Position numbers and translations under genes: made by a program. From Nocardioides ungokensis (GTDB taxonomy: Bacteria; Actinomycetota; Actinomycetes; Propionibacteriales; Nocardioidaceae): a stretch of 64,000 nt of DNA. Shown here one piece after another: positions 48,665-57,250 of the stretch. The notes under the pieces are model-generated. The model saw only the letters and a program-made list of their open reading frames with translations. It searched no databases and was not told the origin of the DNA. The DNA lies in assembly GCF_013466985.1 (NCBI RefSeq), contig NZ_CP059164.1, forward strand, positions 4,039,001-4,103,000, given 5' to 3'. The number at the start of each line of letters is the position of its first letter. Within the stretch, counting starts at the first letter, position 1.

Positions 48665-48693
48665 TTGACTCGGTTAACAATGCTCGATTGCAT
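48665..48693 (+). promoter_or_regulatory. Putative promoter of the polysaccharide transferase gene
   Basis: TTGACT (48665-48670), a 17-nt spacer and TTGCAT (48688-48693) in an unusually AT-rich stretch containing GGTTAACAATG. It would start transcription near 48700, just before the leader peptide. Confidence 0.5.
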
Positions 48694-48709
48694 GTCACGG
48701 GGGGTGACG

Positions 48710-48802
48710 ATGAGACAGGATGAGGCTTCGATGACAACGGAGCCATCACACCCATCGCCCCACCCCCGTCGTTCCCGGGCAGCAAGACTGGACATTCGAT
48801 GA
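48710..48802 (+). CDS. Putative 30-aa leader peptide upstream of the sugar transferase
   Basis: MRQDEASMTTEPSHPSPHPR then RSRAARLDIR and TGA, overlapping the ATG of the next gene (ATGA at 48799-48802). GGGGGG lies 6 nt upstream of ATG 48710; ATG 48731 is an in-frame alternative. The overlap suggests translational coupling. The peptide has no known homologue that I recognise, so it may be a simple upstream ORF. Confidence 0.4.
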   Translation: MRQDEASMTTEPSHPSPHPRRSRAARLDIR

Positions 48803-50253
48803 CCCTCCTCTCGGTCGGCCGACCTAGCCTCACCGCCGCGACCCCGAGTCGGGCACTGCGGGCGCTTCCGGTCACCGCGCTGACGATGGACCTGGTCGTC
48901 ATCCTGGCCGTCGGACCTTCGCGGCGATGGGCCGGGAGCGGTTCGACGTGTTCGACAAGTCGGCCGACGTCGTTGGCAGCCTGGGCATGGCCGGGCCGTT
49001 CATCCTGCTGGCCTGGCTGCTCGCCATCGCGGTCTTCGGTGGCTACCGCCGCAATGTCTTCGGGGTCGGCACCGACGAGTACAAGCGCGTCATGAACGCC
49101 AGCCTCGTCACCGCGAGCCTGGTCGGCGTGGGCTGCTACTTGGCGCGCTTCTCACTCTCGCGCGGCTTCTTTTTCCTGGCCTTCGTCATCGGCATCCCCG
49201 CCCTGCTGATCGGCCGTCTGGTCCTTCGCCGGGCGTTGCACAGCGCCCGTCGCCACGGAGCCCTGCAGCAGCGCGTGCTGATCGCCGGTTCCCAGGCTCA
49301 CGTCGACGAAATTGCGGTCGTGCTCCGCCGCGAGCCGTGGCTGGGCTACAACGTGATCGGGGCACTCACCCCGACCGTCGACCTGAGCGAGGAGACGAGC
49401 ACCGGCATCCCCGTCCTGGGCAACACCGACGAGGCCACCTCCATAGCGCGGCACGCCGGCGCCGACGTCATCTTCTTCGCCAGCGGTGCACTCGGCTCGG
49501 GCAACCAGATGCGCAAGGCGATCTGGGACCTCGAGCACCAGGAGGTCCAGGTCGTGGTCGCGCCGAGCGTCACCGACATCTCGAGCGACCGGATCCGAGT
49601 CCGCCCCGTCGGCGGCCTCCCGCTGATGCACATCGACCCGCCGACCGGCATCGACGCATCGCGCTGGGGCAAGCGCCTGTTCGACGTCCTCGGATCGGCC
49701 CTGCTTCTGCTGGTCTTCGCACCGCTGATGCTCGTGATCAGCCTGCAGGTCAAGCGGCACGACGGCGGCCCGATCCTCTTCAAGCAGACGCGGATCGGCA
49801 AGGACGGACGCGAGTTCCCCTGCTTCAAGTTCCGCACCATGGTGACCGACGCCGAGCGCTGCTCGCCCGCCTGCACGCCGAGCACGGCTATGAGGTCGGC
49901 CTGTTCAAGATGAAGGACGACCCGCGCATCACCGGGCCCGGCAAGTGGCTGCGGCGTTTCTCGCTCGACGAGCTGCCCCAGCTGTTCAACGTGTTCCTCG
50001 GCGACATGAGCCTGGTCGGCCCGCGTCCCCGCTGCCGCGCGAAGTGGCGACGTACGACGTCGAGGCGCACCGCCGGCTGCGGGTCCGCCCCGGCATGACG
50101 GGCCTCTGGCAGGTCTCAGGGCGCTCGGACCTGTCCTGGTCGGAGGCGATCCGCCTGGACCTCTACTACGTCGACAACTGGTCGATGCTGCAGGACGTGT
50201 CGATCCTGGCGAAGACGTTCAGCGCAGTCGTCGGCTCCCGCGGCGCCTACTGA
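48799..50253 (+). CDS. Exopolysaccharide sugar-1-phosphate transferase (WbaP/CpsE type; three frameshifts)
   Basis: About 485 aa after three single-base additions (near 48915, 49858 and 50030), which restore whole codons. N-terminal membrane segments and a nucleotide-binding-like domain (RVLIAGSQAHVDEIAVVLRR) precede the C-terminal bacterial sugar transferase domain: GGPILFKQTRIGKDGREFPC, FKFRTM, PGKWLRRFSLDELPQLFNVF, GDMSLVGPRP and VRPGMTGLWQVSGRSDLSW. It puts the first sugar phosphate on undecaprenyl phosphate to start a surface glycan. rmlA converges 4 nt downstream. Confidence 0.92.
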
Positions 50254-50257
50254 CGCC

Positions 50258-51149
50258 TTAGAGCCCAAGCCCCGGCTTCGGCGCCTTCCGGTCCTTGAGC
50301 AGCCCCAGCAGGTAGTCGCCGTACCCGCTCTTGTCGAGCGCCTCGGCCTGCTCGACGAGCTGGTCGTCGGTGATGAACCCGAGCCGCCAGGCCACCTCCT
50401 CGGGAGCCCCGATCTTCAGGTCCTGCCGGTCTCGATCGTGCGCACGAAGTTGCTGGCGTCGTTCATGTCGTCGAAGGTCCCGGTGTCCAGCCACGCGGCC
50501 CGCGCGGCAGCACCTCGACCTTGAGCCGGCCCTCGTCGAGGTAGGTGCGGTTGAGGTCGGTGATCTCGAGCTCGCCGCGGGCCGAGGGCTGGAGGTTCTT
50601 GGCCCGCTCCACGACGTCGGTGCCGTAGAAGTAGATGCCCGGGACAGCGAAGCTGCTCTTCGGGTGCTCGGGCTTCTCCTCCAGCGAGAGCGCCTTCCCG
50701 GAGTCGTCGAACTCGACCACGCCGTACGCCGTGGGGTCGGCGACCCGGTAGCCGAACACCGCGGCGCCGTCGATCTCGGTGAACCGGCGCAGCGCGATGC
50801 CGAGCCCGCCGCCGTAGAAGATGTTGTCGCCGAGGATCAGGGCGCAGCGGTCCCCGTCGATGTGCTCCTCGCCGATCACGAACGCCTGCGCCAGGCCCTC
50901 CGGGCGCGGCTGCGCGGCGTAGGTGATGGAGATGCCGAACTGCGACCCGTCGCCCAGCAGCCGCCGGAACTGCTCCTGCTCGTGGGGCGTCGTGATCACC
51001 AGGATGTCCCGGATCCCGGCCAGCATGAGCGTGGACAGCGGGTAGTAGATCATCGGCTTGTCGTAGATGGGCACCAGCTGCTTGCTGATGCCCCGGGTGA
51101 TCGGGTGGAGCCGTGAGCCGGTGCCACCGGCCAGGATGATCCCGCGCAT
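50258..51149 (-). CDS. rmlA: Glucose-1-phosphate thymidylyltransferase (two frameshifts)
   Basis: About 297 aa after two one-base repairs (near 50512, G run; near 50428, C run). MRGIILAGGTGSRLHPITRG is the nucleotide-binding start; YDKPMIYYPLSTLMLAGIRD, GDNIFYGGGLG and EEKPEHPKSSFAVPGIYFY are typical RmlA blocks; WLDTGTFDDMNDASNFV is the C-terminal part. It makes dTDP-glucose for rhamnose and other deoxysugars. It diverges from rmlB. No rmlC or rmlD is in the window. Confidence 0.95.
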
Positions 51150-51222
51150 GCCGGTGATCCTGACAGATCCCCGGGGACGCCGGCATCTCCCCCGCACCCG
51201 CGACCGGGCACGGCGACCCTTC

Positions 51223-51228
51223 TAGACT
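51223..51228 (+). promoter_or_regulatory. -10 box of rmlB (leaderless)
   Basis: TAGACT ends 7 nt before GTG 51236; there is no Shine-Dalgarno sequence. Confidence 0.5.
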
Positions 51229-51235
51229 CGCCAGC

Positions 51236-52234
51236 GTGGAACGCATCCTTGTCACCGGCGGTGCCGGCTTCATCGGCTCGAACTTCGTGCACCATCTGGT
51301 CGCGCACACCGACGCTCGCGTCACCGTGCTCGACAAGCTGACCTACGCCGCGAGTCCGGCGGCCATCGAGCCGCTCCCCTCCGACCGGGTCGAGCTGGTG
51401 GTCGGCGACATCGCCGACGCCGCGGTGGTCGAGCCGCTGGTCGCCGAGCACGACGCCGTCGTGCACTTCGCCGCCGAGTCCCACAACGACAACTCGCTGA
51501 ACGACCCCGCGCCGTTCGTGCAGACCAACCTGGTCGGCACCTTCACCATCCTCGAGGCCGTGCGCAAGGCCGGGGTGCGGCTGCACCACGTCTCCACCGA
51601 CGAGGTCTACGGCGACCTCGAGCTCGACGACCCGGCCCGCTTCACCGAGGCCACCCCCTACCAGCCCAGCAGCCCCTATTCCGCCTCCAAGGCGGGTTCG
51701 GACCACCTGGTGCGCGCCTGGGTGCGCAGCTTCGGCGTGCAGGCCACGATCTCGAACTGCTCCAACAACTACGGGCCCTGGCAGCACGTGGAGAAGTTCA
51801 TCCCGCGCCAGATCACCAACGTCATCGCCGGCGATCGGCCCAAGCTCTACGGGGCCGGCCTCAACGTGCGCGACTGGATCCACACCGAGGACCACTCCTC
51901 GGCGGTCCTCACCATCCTCGAGCGGGGCCGGATCGGCGAGACCTACCTGATCGGCGCCGACGGCGAGCGCAACAACCTCGAGGTCGTCCAGCTGATCCTG
52001 CGCCACTTCGGGCGCGCCGCTGACGACTTCGACCACGTGACCGACCGCGCCGGCCACGACCTGCGCTACGCGATCGACTCGACCAAGCTGCGCACCGAGC
52101 TCGGCTGGAAGCCGGCGTACGACGACTTCGAGGCCGGGCTGGCTGCGACCATCGGGTGGTACCAGGAGCACGAGGACTGGTGGCGCCCGGCGAAGGAGCA
52201 GACCGAGGCGGCCTACGCGGCGCTCGGCCAGTGA
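51236..52234 (+). CDS. rmlB: dTDP-glucose 4,6-dehydratase
   Basis: 332 aa. ILVTGGAGFIGSNFVHHLVA binds NAD; HFAAESHNDNSL, HVSTDEVYGDLE (Thr and Asp-Glu catalytic residues) and YSASKAGSDHLVRAWVRSFG (Tyr/Lys) are RmlB signatures; NVRDWIHTEDH follows. It converts dTDP-glucose to dTDP-4-keto-6-deoxyglucose. With rmlA it provides the nucleotide-sugar precursors for the adjacent glycan genes. The small cupin gene converges on it. Confidence 0.96.
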   Translation: MERILVTGGAGFIGSNFVHHLVAHTDARVTVLDKLTYAASPAAIEPLPSDRVELVVGDIADAAVVEPLVAEHDAVVHFAAESHNDNSLNDPAPFVQTNLVGTFTILEAVRKAGVRLHHVSTDEVYGDLELDDPARFTEATPYQPSSPYSASKAGSDHLVRAWVRSFGVQATISNCSNNYGPWQHVEKFIPRQITNVIAGDRPKLYGAGLNVRDWIHTEDHSSAVLTILERGRIGETYLIGADGERNNLEVVQLILRHFGRAADDFDHVTDRAGHDLRYAIDSTKLRTELGWKPAYDDFEAGLAATIGWYQEHEDWWRPAKEQTEAAYAALGQ

Positions 52235-52250
52235 CCCGCCCGGGCCGGGA

Positions 52251-52613
52251 TCAGGGCCTGAGCGCTTCGGAACGCCCGTAGTCGTCGGCGAGGCGGACGA
52301 TGTCGTCCTCGCCGGTGTAGCTGCCGCGCTGCACCTCGATGATCACGAGCTCGTCGTCGTGCGCGTTGGCGATGCGGTGCGCCGCGCCGATCGGCACCGC
52401 CACGAGCTCGCCCGGGCCGGCCACGACCGTGACCTCGTCGATGAGGCAGGTCGCCGTGCCGGACACGACGAACCAGTGCTCCTCGCGGAACTCGTGGGTC
52501 TGGTAGGACAGCCGGTGCCCCGGCCGGACCTCGATCCGCTTGACCTTCCAACCGTCGCCGGAGTCGAGCACCTGCCAGGTGCCCCAGGGCCGGACCTCGA
52601 AGTCCTGTGTCAT
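52251..52613 (-). CDS. Cupin, phosphomannose-isomerase type II C-terminal-like
   Basis: 120 aa single cupin. VRPWGTWQVLDSGDGWKVKR, then RLSYQTHEFREEHWFVVSGT with the His/Glu/His metal ligands, ending in ELVIIEVQRGSYTGEDDIVR, matches the C-terminal domain of GMP/PMI type II enzymes (ManC tail). As a stand-alone protein it could be a mannose-6-phosphate isomerase or a sugar epimerase-like cupin. It lies between rmlB and the BY-kinase. Confidence 0.82.
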   Translation of the reverse strand: MTQDFEVRPWGTWQVLDSGDGWKVKRIEVRPGHRLSYQTHEFREEHWFVVSGTATCLIDEVTVVAGPGELVAVPIGAAHRIANAHDDELVIIEVQRGSYTGEDDIVRLADDYGRSEALRP

Positions 52614-52779
52614 GAGCTCCCCCAGATCAAGGCGCGCGACTCTCGCACGTTGCAGCCCAAGGGTAGCCAGTCGGGACCGCCAGCCGACTCCACCAGATTG
52701 GTGAAGCACTCCGGCGGATAGAGTGGGCGCGCGCCGCGGTGCGCATGGGGCACTTGACCGCGAATGAGACGGGACAGAC

Positions 52780-54216
52780 GTGGAACTGAAGGACTACTGG
52801 CGCACACTCCGTCGACGCTGGAAGGTCGTGGTCCTCTGTGTTGCGGCCACGCTTGCCGTCGCCTCGGTCATCACCTGGCAGACCACGCCGCTCTACTCCT
52901 CGTCGACGCGGATCTTCGTGTCCACGAGCCCGTCCGACTCGACCCAGGCTTACCAGGGCAACCTGTTCGCCACCCAACGGATCGCGTCCTACGCCTCGCT
53001 GGTCAAGGACCGCCCCTTGGCCCAGCGCGTGGCCGACGATCTGGGCGGCACCATCGACCCAGACACCCTGAGAGATGAGGTCACCGCCACCGTCGACCCC
53101 GACACGGTCATCCTCCAGATCACCGCCACGGATGCGGACGCGGTGACGGCTCGCGATATCGCCCAGTCCTACGCTCAGCAGCTCAAGATTCTGGTCGGCA
53201 CCCTGGAGACGCCCAACGGCAAGAAGGCGCCGTTGGTCAAGGCCTCCATTGTCGACAACGCCCAGGTCGCCGACGTCCCGGTGAGCCCGCAGCCAGTGCG
53301 CAACCTCGGCCTGGCCTTCGTGCTGGGACTTCTGCTCGGCGTCGGCCTCGCGGTGCTCCGCGAGCTGATGGACACATCGGTCTCCACAGCGGAAGACATT
53401 GCAGAGGTGACGACGGTCCCGATCCTCGGCCACATCGGCGTGGACGCCTCCGCAGCGAAGAAATCGCCCGCCGAGGTCCTCAGCGACGTCACCCCCTGGG
53501 CCGAGGCCTTCCGGGTGCTGCGCACCAACATGCAGTACGTCGAGGTCGACCAGGACCAGCGCGTCTTCGTGGTCTCGAGCTCGCTGCCCGGAGAGGGCAA
53601 GTCGACCACAGCGGTCAACCTCGCCATCACGCTCGCGCTCGCCAAGCAGCGGGTCGTCCTGGTCGAGTGCGACCTGCGCCGGCCGCTCATCGCCCAGCGC
53701 CTGAACCTGGACGACGGGGTCGGCACCACCAGCGTCCTGATCGGCAAGGTGCAGCTCAACGACGCCCTGCAGCCCTACGACGAGACCGGCCTACAGGTGC
53801 TCACCAGCGGCCCGATCCCGCCCAACCCGTCGGAGCTCCTGCAGTCCCACGCGATGGAGAAGCTGCTCGGCGAGCTGCGCGACCAGTTCGACATCGTCAT
53901 CCTCGACGCCCCGCCGCTGCTGCCGGTGACCGACGCGGCCCTGCTGGCCGCACAGGCCGACGGCGCCCTGGTGGTGGTCCGCCACGGCAAGACCACCCGC
54001 GACCAGCTCAAGCATGCGATCGAGCGGATCGAGGCCGTGGACGCCAAGCCGATCGGCGTGGTGATCAACCTGGCCCCGTCGCGGCGCACCGGCCGTTCCT
54101 ACGGCTACGGGTACGGCTACGGGTATGGCGGATACGAGCCGCGGGTCAGCGACGCCGCGTCAAAGAAGCCAGCGCGGGACGCACATCGGCAAGGTAGACA
54201 AAAGCGGCAATCGTGA
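52780..54216 (+). CDS. Polysaccharide co-polymerase with BY-kinase domain (Wzz-Wzc type)
   Basis: 478 aa. A Wzz domain with two membrane segments (about 18-35 and 180-200) flanks an extracytoplasmic region; the cytoplasmic BY-kinase has Walker A VSSSLPGEGKSTTAVNLAI, Walker A' VLVECDLRRPLI and Walker B FDIVILDAPPLLP. The C-terminus has a tyrosine cluster, RSYGYGYGYGYGGYEP, the expected autophosphorylation site. It controls length and export of the glycan whose synthesis begins at 48799. GTG 52780 is the start. The last 71 bp overlap the convergent DUF2516 gene. Confidence 0.94.
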   Translation: MELKDYWRTLRRRWKVVVLCVAATLAVASVITWQTTPLYSSSTRIFVSTSPSDSTQAYQGNLFATQRIASYASLVKDRPLAQRVADDLGGTIDPDTLRDEVTATVDPDTVILQITATDADAVTARDIAQSYAQQLKILVGTLETPNGKKAPLVKASIVDNAQVADVPVSPQPVRNLGLAFVLGLLLGVGLAVLRELMDTSVSTAEDIAEVTTVPILGHIGVDASAAKKSPAEVLSDVTPWAEAFRVLRTNMQYVEVDQDQRVFVVSSSLPGEGKSTTAVNLAITLALAKQRVVLVECDLRRPLIAQRLNLDDGVGTTSVLIGKVQLNDALQPYDETGLQVLTSGPIPPNPSELLQSHAMEKLLGELRDQFDIVILDAPPLLPVTDAALLAAQADGALVVVRHGKTTRDQLKHAIERIEAVDAKPIGVVINLAPSRRTGRSYGYGYGYGYGGYEPRVSDAASKKPARDAHRQGRQKRQS

Positions 54217-54439
54217 ACGCCAGGTTGATCAGGTTGATCGGCGAGCTGGCGACCATGAGCACCTGAAGGACCAGCCCGAGCCCCAGGATGATCGACCAGG
54301 CGGGCTTGGTCATCTTGCCGGCCGCCGTGTAGTGCTCCTTGGAGAACATCAGGCAGTTGACGAACGCATAGATCTTGACGCCCAGGAGGACCACCTCCAC
54401 CAGCAGCGAGAAGATTCCCTCGATCGCGAACACGTTCAT
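54146..54439 (-). CDS. DUF2516-family membrane protein
   Basis: 97 aa. ATG 54439 gives MNVFAIEGIFSLLVEVVLLG, and three membrane segments follow; HYTAAGKMTKPAWSIILGLG is conserved in DUF2516 proteins of actinobacteria. Function unknown. In Mycobacterium the orthologous gene (Rv0476) follows hbhA, as here. Its 3' end overlaps the BY-kinase gene by 71 bp on the other strand. Confidence 0.85.
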   Translation of the reverse strand: MNVFAIEGIFSLLVEVVLLGVKIYAFVNCLMFSKEHYTAAGKMTKPAWSIILGLGLVLQVLMVASSPINLINLAFTIAAFVYLADVRPALASLTRRR

Positions 54440-54489
54440 CACACCCCCAGCCTAGGTGCTCCCGGGGCACGCGGCGACCGCCTCCCGCT

Positions 54490-54530
54490 GGTCGAGTAGC
54501 CCGCGAGGAACGAGCGGGCGTTTCGAGACC
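54490..54530. repeat. Repeat related to R3
   Basis: GGTCGAGTAGCCCGCGAGGA with ACGAGCGGGCGTTTCGAGAC and C: an imperfect palindrome in which GCCCGC pairs with GCGGGC and GGTCGA pairs near TCGAGACC. It differs in sequence from R3 but has the same length and end design. Confidence 0.6.
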
Positions 54531-54541
54531 AAGCACCACGA

Positions 54542-54570
54542 AGCCCCCGGCACCGAAGGCACCGGGGGCT
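54542..54570 (-). terminator. Terminator after hbhA
   Basis: AGCCCCCGG (54542-54550) pairs with CCGGGGGCT (54562-54570). It lies 47 nt downstream of the hbhA stop, between it and the DUF2516 gene. Confidence 0.65.
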
Positions 54571-54616
54571 CCACAGGTCAGAACAGACTCAGCTGTCCCT
54601 CATCAGGCTCTGCTCT

Positions 54617-55279
54617 TCAGTCGCCGATCTTCTCGGCGGCCTCGGTCGCGGCGGTGGTCGCGTTGGAGGCCGTGGTCTTGGCGGCGGTGGCGGTCGCCTT
54701 GGCGCTGGGGGCGGCCGGCGACTTCTTGGCCGTGGTCGAGGCCTTCTTGGCCGTCGACTTCGCGCCGGAGGTGGTCTTCTTCGCAGCCGACTTGGTGGTC
54801 TTGGCGGCCTGGGTCTTGGTCGTCTTCGCCTTGGCCGTGGTGGTCTTGGCGGCCGACTTCGTGGCCTTGACCGACTCCTGGCCGCGGATCCGGCCGACGA
54901 GGGTCTCGCCGCGCTTGGCGAGGTCGCCGTAGGCGCTGGTCACGGTGGAGACGTTCTCGTTCACGAGCGCCTGCACCTTGGCCGGCAGCTCCTTGGCCTC
55001 GGCCTGGAGCTCGGCGACGCGGGCTTCGATGGCCGCACGGCGGGCCTTGGCGTCCTTGGAGAGCGCCTCGACGCGCGAGCTGACGACGGTGACGGCCTGG
55101 TCGCGCAGGTTCTGCGGCTGCAGGTCGATGTCGGTGACGGTCTTCTGCACGCCGGCGACGCGGGTCTGCACCTCGGTGACGTAGCCGCGGACGTACTCCA
55201 CGGCGAGGTCGGTGACGCCCACGCCGGCGTACAGCGGGCGGGTGGCCTCATTCTTGATGTCGAACTTGGTCTTGGCCAT
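54617..55279 (-). CDS. hbhA: Heparin-binding haemagglutinin homologue
   Basis: 220 aa. The N-terminal 110 residues form a long helix region (PLYAGVGVTDLAVEYVRGYV onward, coiled coil at about 50-105). The C-terminal 85 residues are made of Lys/Ala/Thr repeats (KTTTAKAKTTKTQAAKTTKS), which in mycobacteria bind heparan sulfate and nucleic acids and affect lipid inclusions and adhesion. In a free-living organism the role is more likely in envelope or DNA association. ATG 55279 gives MAKTKFDIKNEATRPLY. It lies 55 nt downstream of the XRE gene, the Rv0474-Rv0475 order. Confidence 0.88.
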   Translation of the reverse strand: MAKTKFDIKNEATRPLYAGVGVTDLAVEYVRGYVTEVQTRVAGVQKTVTDIDLQPQNLRDQAVTVVSSRVEALSKDAKARRAAIEARVAELQAEAKELPAKVQALVNENVSTVTSAYGDLAKRGETLVGRIRGQESVKATKSAAKTTTAKAKTTKTQAAKTTKSAAKKTTSGAKSTAKKASTTAKKSPAAPSAKATATAAKTTASNATTAATEAAEKIGD

Positions 55280-55334
55280 GTCCTTCACTTCCTTCGTGGT
55301 TGTCGGTCCGGCCCGGGCGCCGAACCTCGTGGGT

Positions 55335-55739
55335 TCAGCTCTCCGGGATGTCGTCCGGCTTGCTGATGTCGCTCACGGGCCTGGCGGCGTTGAGCGCCAG
55401 GAACGATGCGTAGACGTCCAGCAGCGACTGCTTCTGACGCTCCGTCAGGCCGGTGTCGCTGAGCACGGCCAGCTCGACCGAGCCACCGACGCCGTCCTCG
55501 GGGTTGAGGATCCCGGCGCGGATGTAGAGCTGCTCCGCGGAAATCCGCAGCGCCTTGGCGATCTGCTGCAGCACGTCGGCCGAGGGCTTGCGCAGACCAC
55601 GCTCGATCTGGCTGAGGTAGGGGTTGGACACACCGGCCTGCTCGGCGAGCTGCCGGAGGGAGAGACGCGCTGCGATGCGCTGCTCCTTCAGGTAGTCACC
55701 GAGTGACTCGACGGTCTTCCCGACCTTTCCCTTGGCCAT
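55335..55739 (-). CDS. XRE-family HTH regulator upstream of hbhA
   Basis: 134 aa. Helix-turn-helix LGDYLKEQRIAARLSLRQLA and EQAGVSNPYLSQIERGLRKP (about residues 13-55), then a 75-residue C-terminal region ending NAARPVSDISKPDDIPES. The gene is the equivalent of Rv0474 of M. tuberculosis. It probably controls hbhA and itself; TAGCAA direct repeats lie just upstream. ATG 55739 is the start. Confidence 0.93.
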   Translation of the reverse strand: MAKGKVGKTVESLGDYLKEQRIAARLSLRQLAEQAGVSNPYLSQIERGLRKPSADVLQQIAKALRISAEQLYIRAGILNPEDGVGGSVELAVLSDTGLTERQKQSLLDVYASFLALNAARPVSDISKPDDIPES

Positions 55740-55752
55740 GACTCCACACTGC

Positions 55753-55775
55753 TAGCAAGAGTTAGCAAATGCAAA
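55753..55775 (-). promoter_or_regulatory. Direct repeats upstream of the XRE gene
   Basis: TAGCAA occurs at 55753-55758 and 55763-55768, exactly 10 nt apart (one DNA turn), followed by TGCAAA. The block begins 13 nt upstream of the XRE gene's ATG, where an autoregulator would act. A related CTAACAAGG is at 55852. Confidence 0.45.
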
Positions 55776-55932
55776 CTCCCCAGCGGTGAAGCGAGTCACA
55801 CCGAGCGTGAAGAGCCCAAGAAAATAAGGAGAATCTCAGCAGACCGCCCGCTAACAAGGCCGCTACCGCGGTTGAGGCGATGCGCTGAGGAGGCGCGCCG
55901 GCGCCGTCTCATAGTGTGCGAGCGCACCCGGC

Positions 55933-55966
55933 GGTTGAGGTGCGAGCGTCAGCGAGCCTCGAAACC
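55933..55966. repeat. R3 repeat, intergenic copy
   Basis: Full 34-nt unit. With its flanks (CCGGCGG before and CCCGGAACCCGA after) it matches the copy at 58600-58633 inside the fusion gene over about 47 nt. Confidence 0.9.
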
Positions 55967-55984
55967 CCGGAACCCGAGCGCGCG

Positions 55985-56218
55985 CTACGTCTGCCGCCAC
56001 AGCCACACGGCCATCCCCAGCCCCGCCAGCCCCGCGAGGTCGGCACTGGTCAGCCCGTGGTCGCGCGTGAAGTGGATGAGCACGTCGCCCTCCATCGGCC
56101 CGTTGACCACCAGCCACAGCACCGACGCGACCACGAGGACGGGCACCGCCGGCCGCCCGACGAAACCCGCCAGGCAGGCGCTCACGACGAGAAGCACGAG
56201 CACCAAGCCGGCGAGCAT
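55985..56218 (-). CDS. Small membrane protein downstream of asparaginase
   Basis: 77 aa, MLAGLVLVLLVVSACLAGFV then two further hydrophobic stretches; FTRDHGLTSADLAGLAGLGM lies before the last. The start at 56218 is chosen because earlier residues are low-complexity. The pattern resembles small actinobacterial membrane proteins of unknown function. It follows the asparaginase gene by 25 nt. Confidence 0.6.
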   Translation of the reverse strand: MLAGLVLVLLVVSACLAGFVGRPAVPVLVVASVLWLVVNGPMEGDVLIHFTRDHGLTSADLAGLAGLGMAVWLWRQT

Positions 56219-56243
56219 CAGGTCCCGCTCAGCAGGGGTTGCA

Positions 56244-57218
56244 TCAGAAGCACGCGCGGATGTCGCCGACGCGCTTGCCCCCGCCGAGCAGCTCCACCAC
56301 ACCGGTGCGTCGCACCGCCGCGGCGTCGACGCCCGGCTCGTCCAGCACCCCGCTGCGCCGGAGCGCCTCGGCCATCAGCACCGGCCGGACCCGCGCCGCG
56401 CCGTCGTCGGTCTTCAGGGCCCAGGCCCGCCCGTCGGGCAGCGCGACCGCATAGCAGGACTCCGCGCCCGCTTTCCCGATGGCGCCGGGGATCGCGGTGA
56501 GCAACGTCCGCTCGTCGCGCGTTGAGCCTGAGACGTACGCCGGGTGCTGGCGGATCGCGTCGGCCACCAGACGCTCCGGCCCGTCCTCGGCGATGGCGAG
56601 CGCCCGGAAGGCGCGGGCCAGCCCCACCAGCGAGGTCGACAGCAGCGGCGCCCCGCAGCCGTCGATCGCGACCGCGGTCACCGGCTCGCCGGTGAGCTCC
56701 GCGAAGGTCGCCGTGATCGCTCGCTGCAGCGGGTGGTCGGGGTCGCGGTAGGTCGCGGTGTCCCAGCCGTTGATGACGCAGGTGGCCAGCATCGCGGAGT
56801 GCTTGCCCGAGCAGTTCATCAGGATCGGCGAGCGCTGCCCGCCGGCCCGGATTAGCTCGTCGCGCGTGGCGTCGTCGAGCGGGTAGTCCGGCGGGGTCTG
56901 CAGCGCGCTCTCGTCGAGCCCGACCGTCCCGAGGATCTTGCGGGCGCCGGCCACGTGGAAGTCCTCACCCGAGTGCGAGGCGCAGGCGAGCGCCAGCAGC
57001 TCCGGAGTCAGGTCGAGGCCGAGCCGGACCATGGCCAGCGCCTGGACGGGCTTGTTGCACGAGCGCGGAAGCATCGGCGCCTCGGTCTCCCCGACGCCCC
57101 ACTCGGGGGTCCCGTCGCGGCCCAGCGCGACGACCGACCCGTAGTGGTGCCCCTCGACGAACCCGGAACGCACGATCTCGGCCACGACGACAGGGCGGGA
57201 GAGCACAGGAGAAGACAT
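56244..57218 (-). CDS. L-asparaginase II-type (thermolabile, COG4448) protein
   Basis: 324 aa. MLPRSCNKPVQALAMVRLGL, CASHSGEDFHVAGARKIL and PILMNCSGKHSAMLATCVIN are signatures of the Rhizobium etli-type asparaginase family, distinct from the E. coli type. IDGCGAPLLSTSLVGLARAF adds a conserved Cys. It hydrolyses L-asparagine to aspartate and ammonia. ATG 57218 is preferred; a start 6 codons upstream is possible. It diverges from the sulfate-activation fusion across 32 nt, so the promoters overlap. Confidence 0.88.
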   Translation of the reverse strand: MSSPVLSRPVVVAEIVRSGFVEGHHYGSVVALGRDGTPEWGVGETEAPMLPRSCNKPVQALAMVRLGLDLTPELLALACASHSGEDFHVAGARKILGTVGLDESALQTPPDYPLDDATRDELIRAGGQRSPILMNCSGKHSAMLATCVINGWDTATYRDPDHPLQRAITATFAELTGEPVTAVAIDGCGAPLLSTSLVGLARAFRALAIAEDGPERLVADAIRQHPAYVSGSTRDERTLLTAIPGAIGKAGAESCYAVALPDGRAWALKTDDGAARVRPVLMAEALRRSGVLDEPGVDAAAVRRTGVVELLGGGKRVGDIRACF

Positions 57219-57250
57219 GGCCCGCAGAGTAGCCACCGCCGGGTGAGAGG

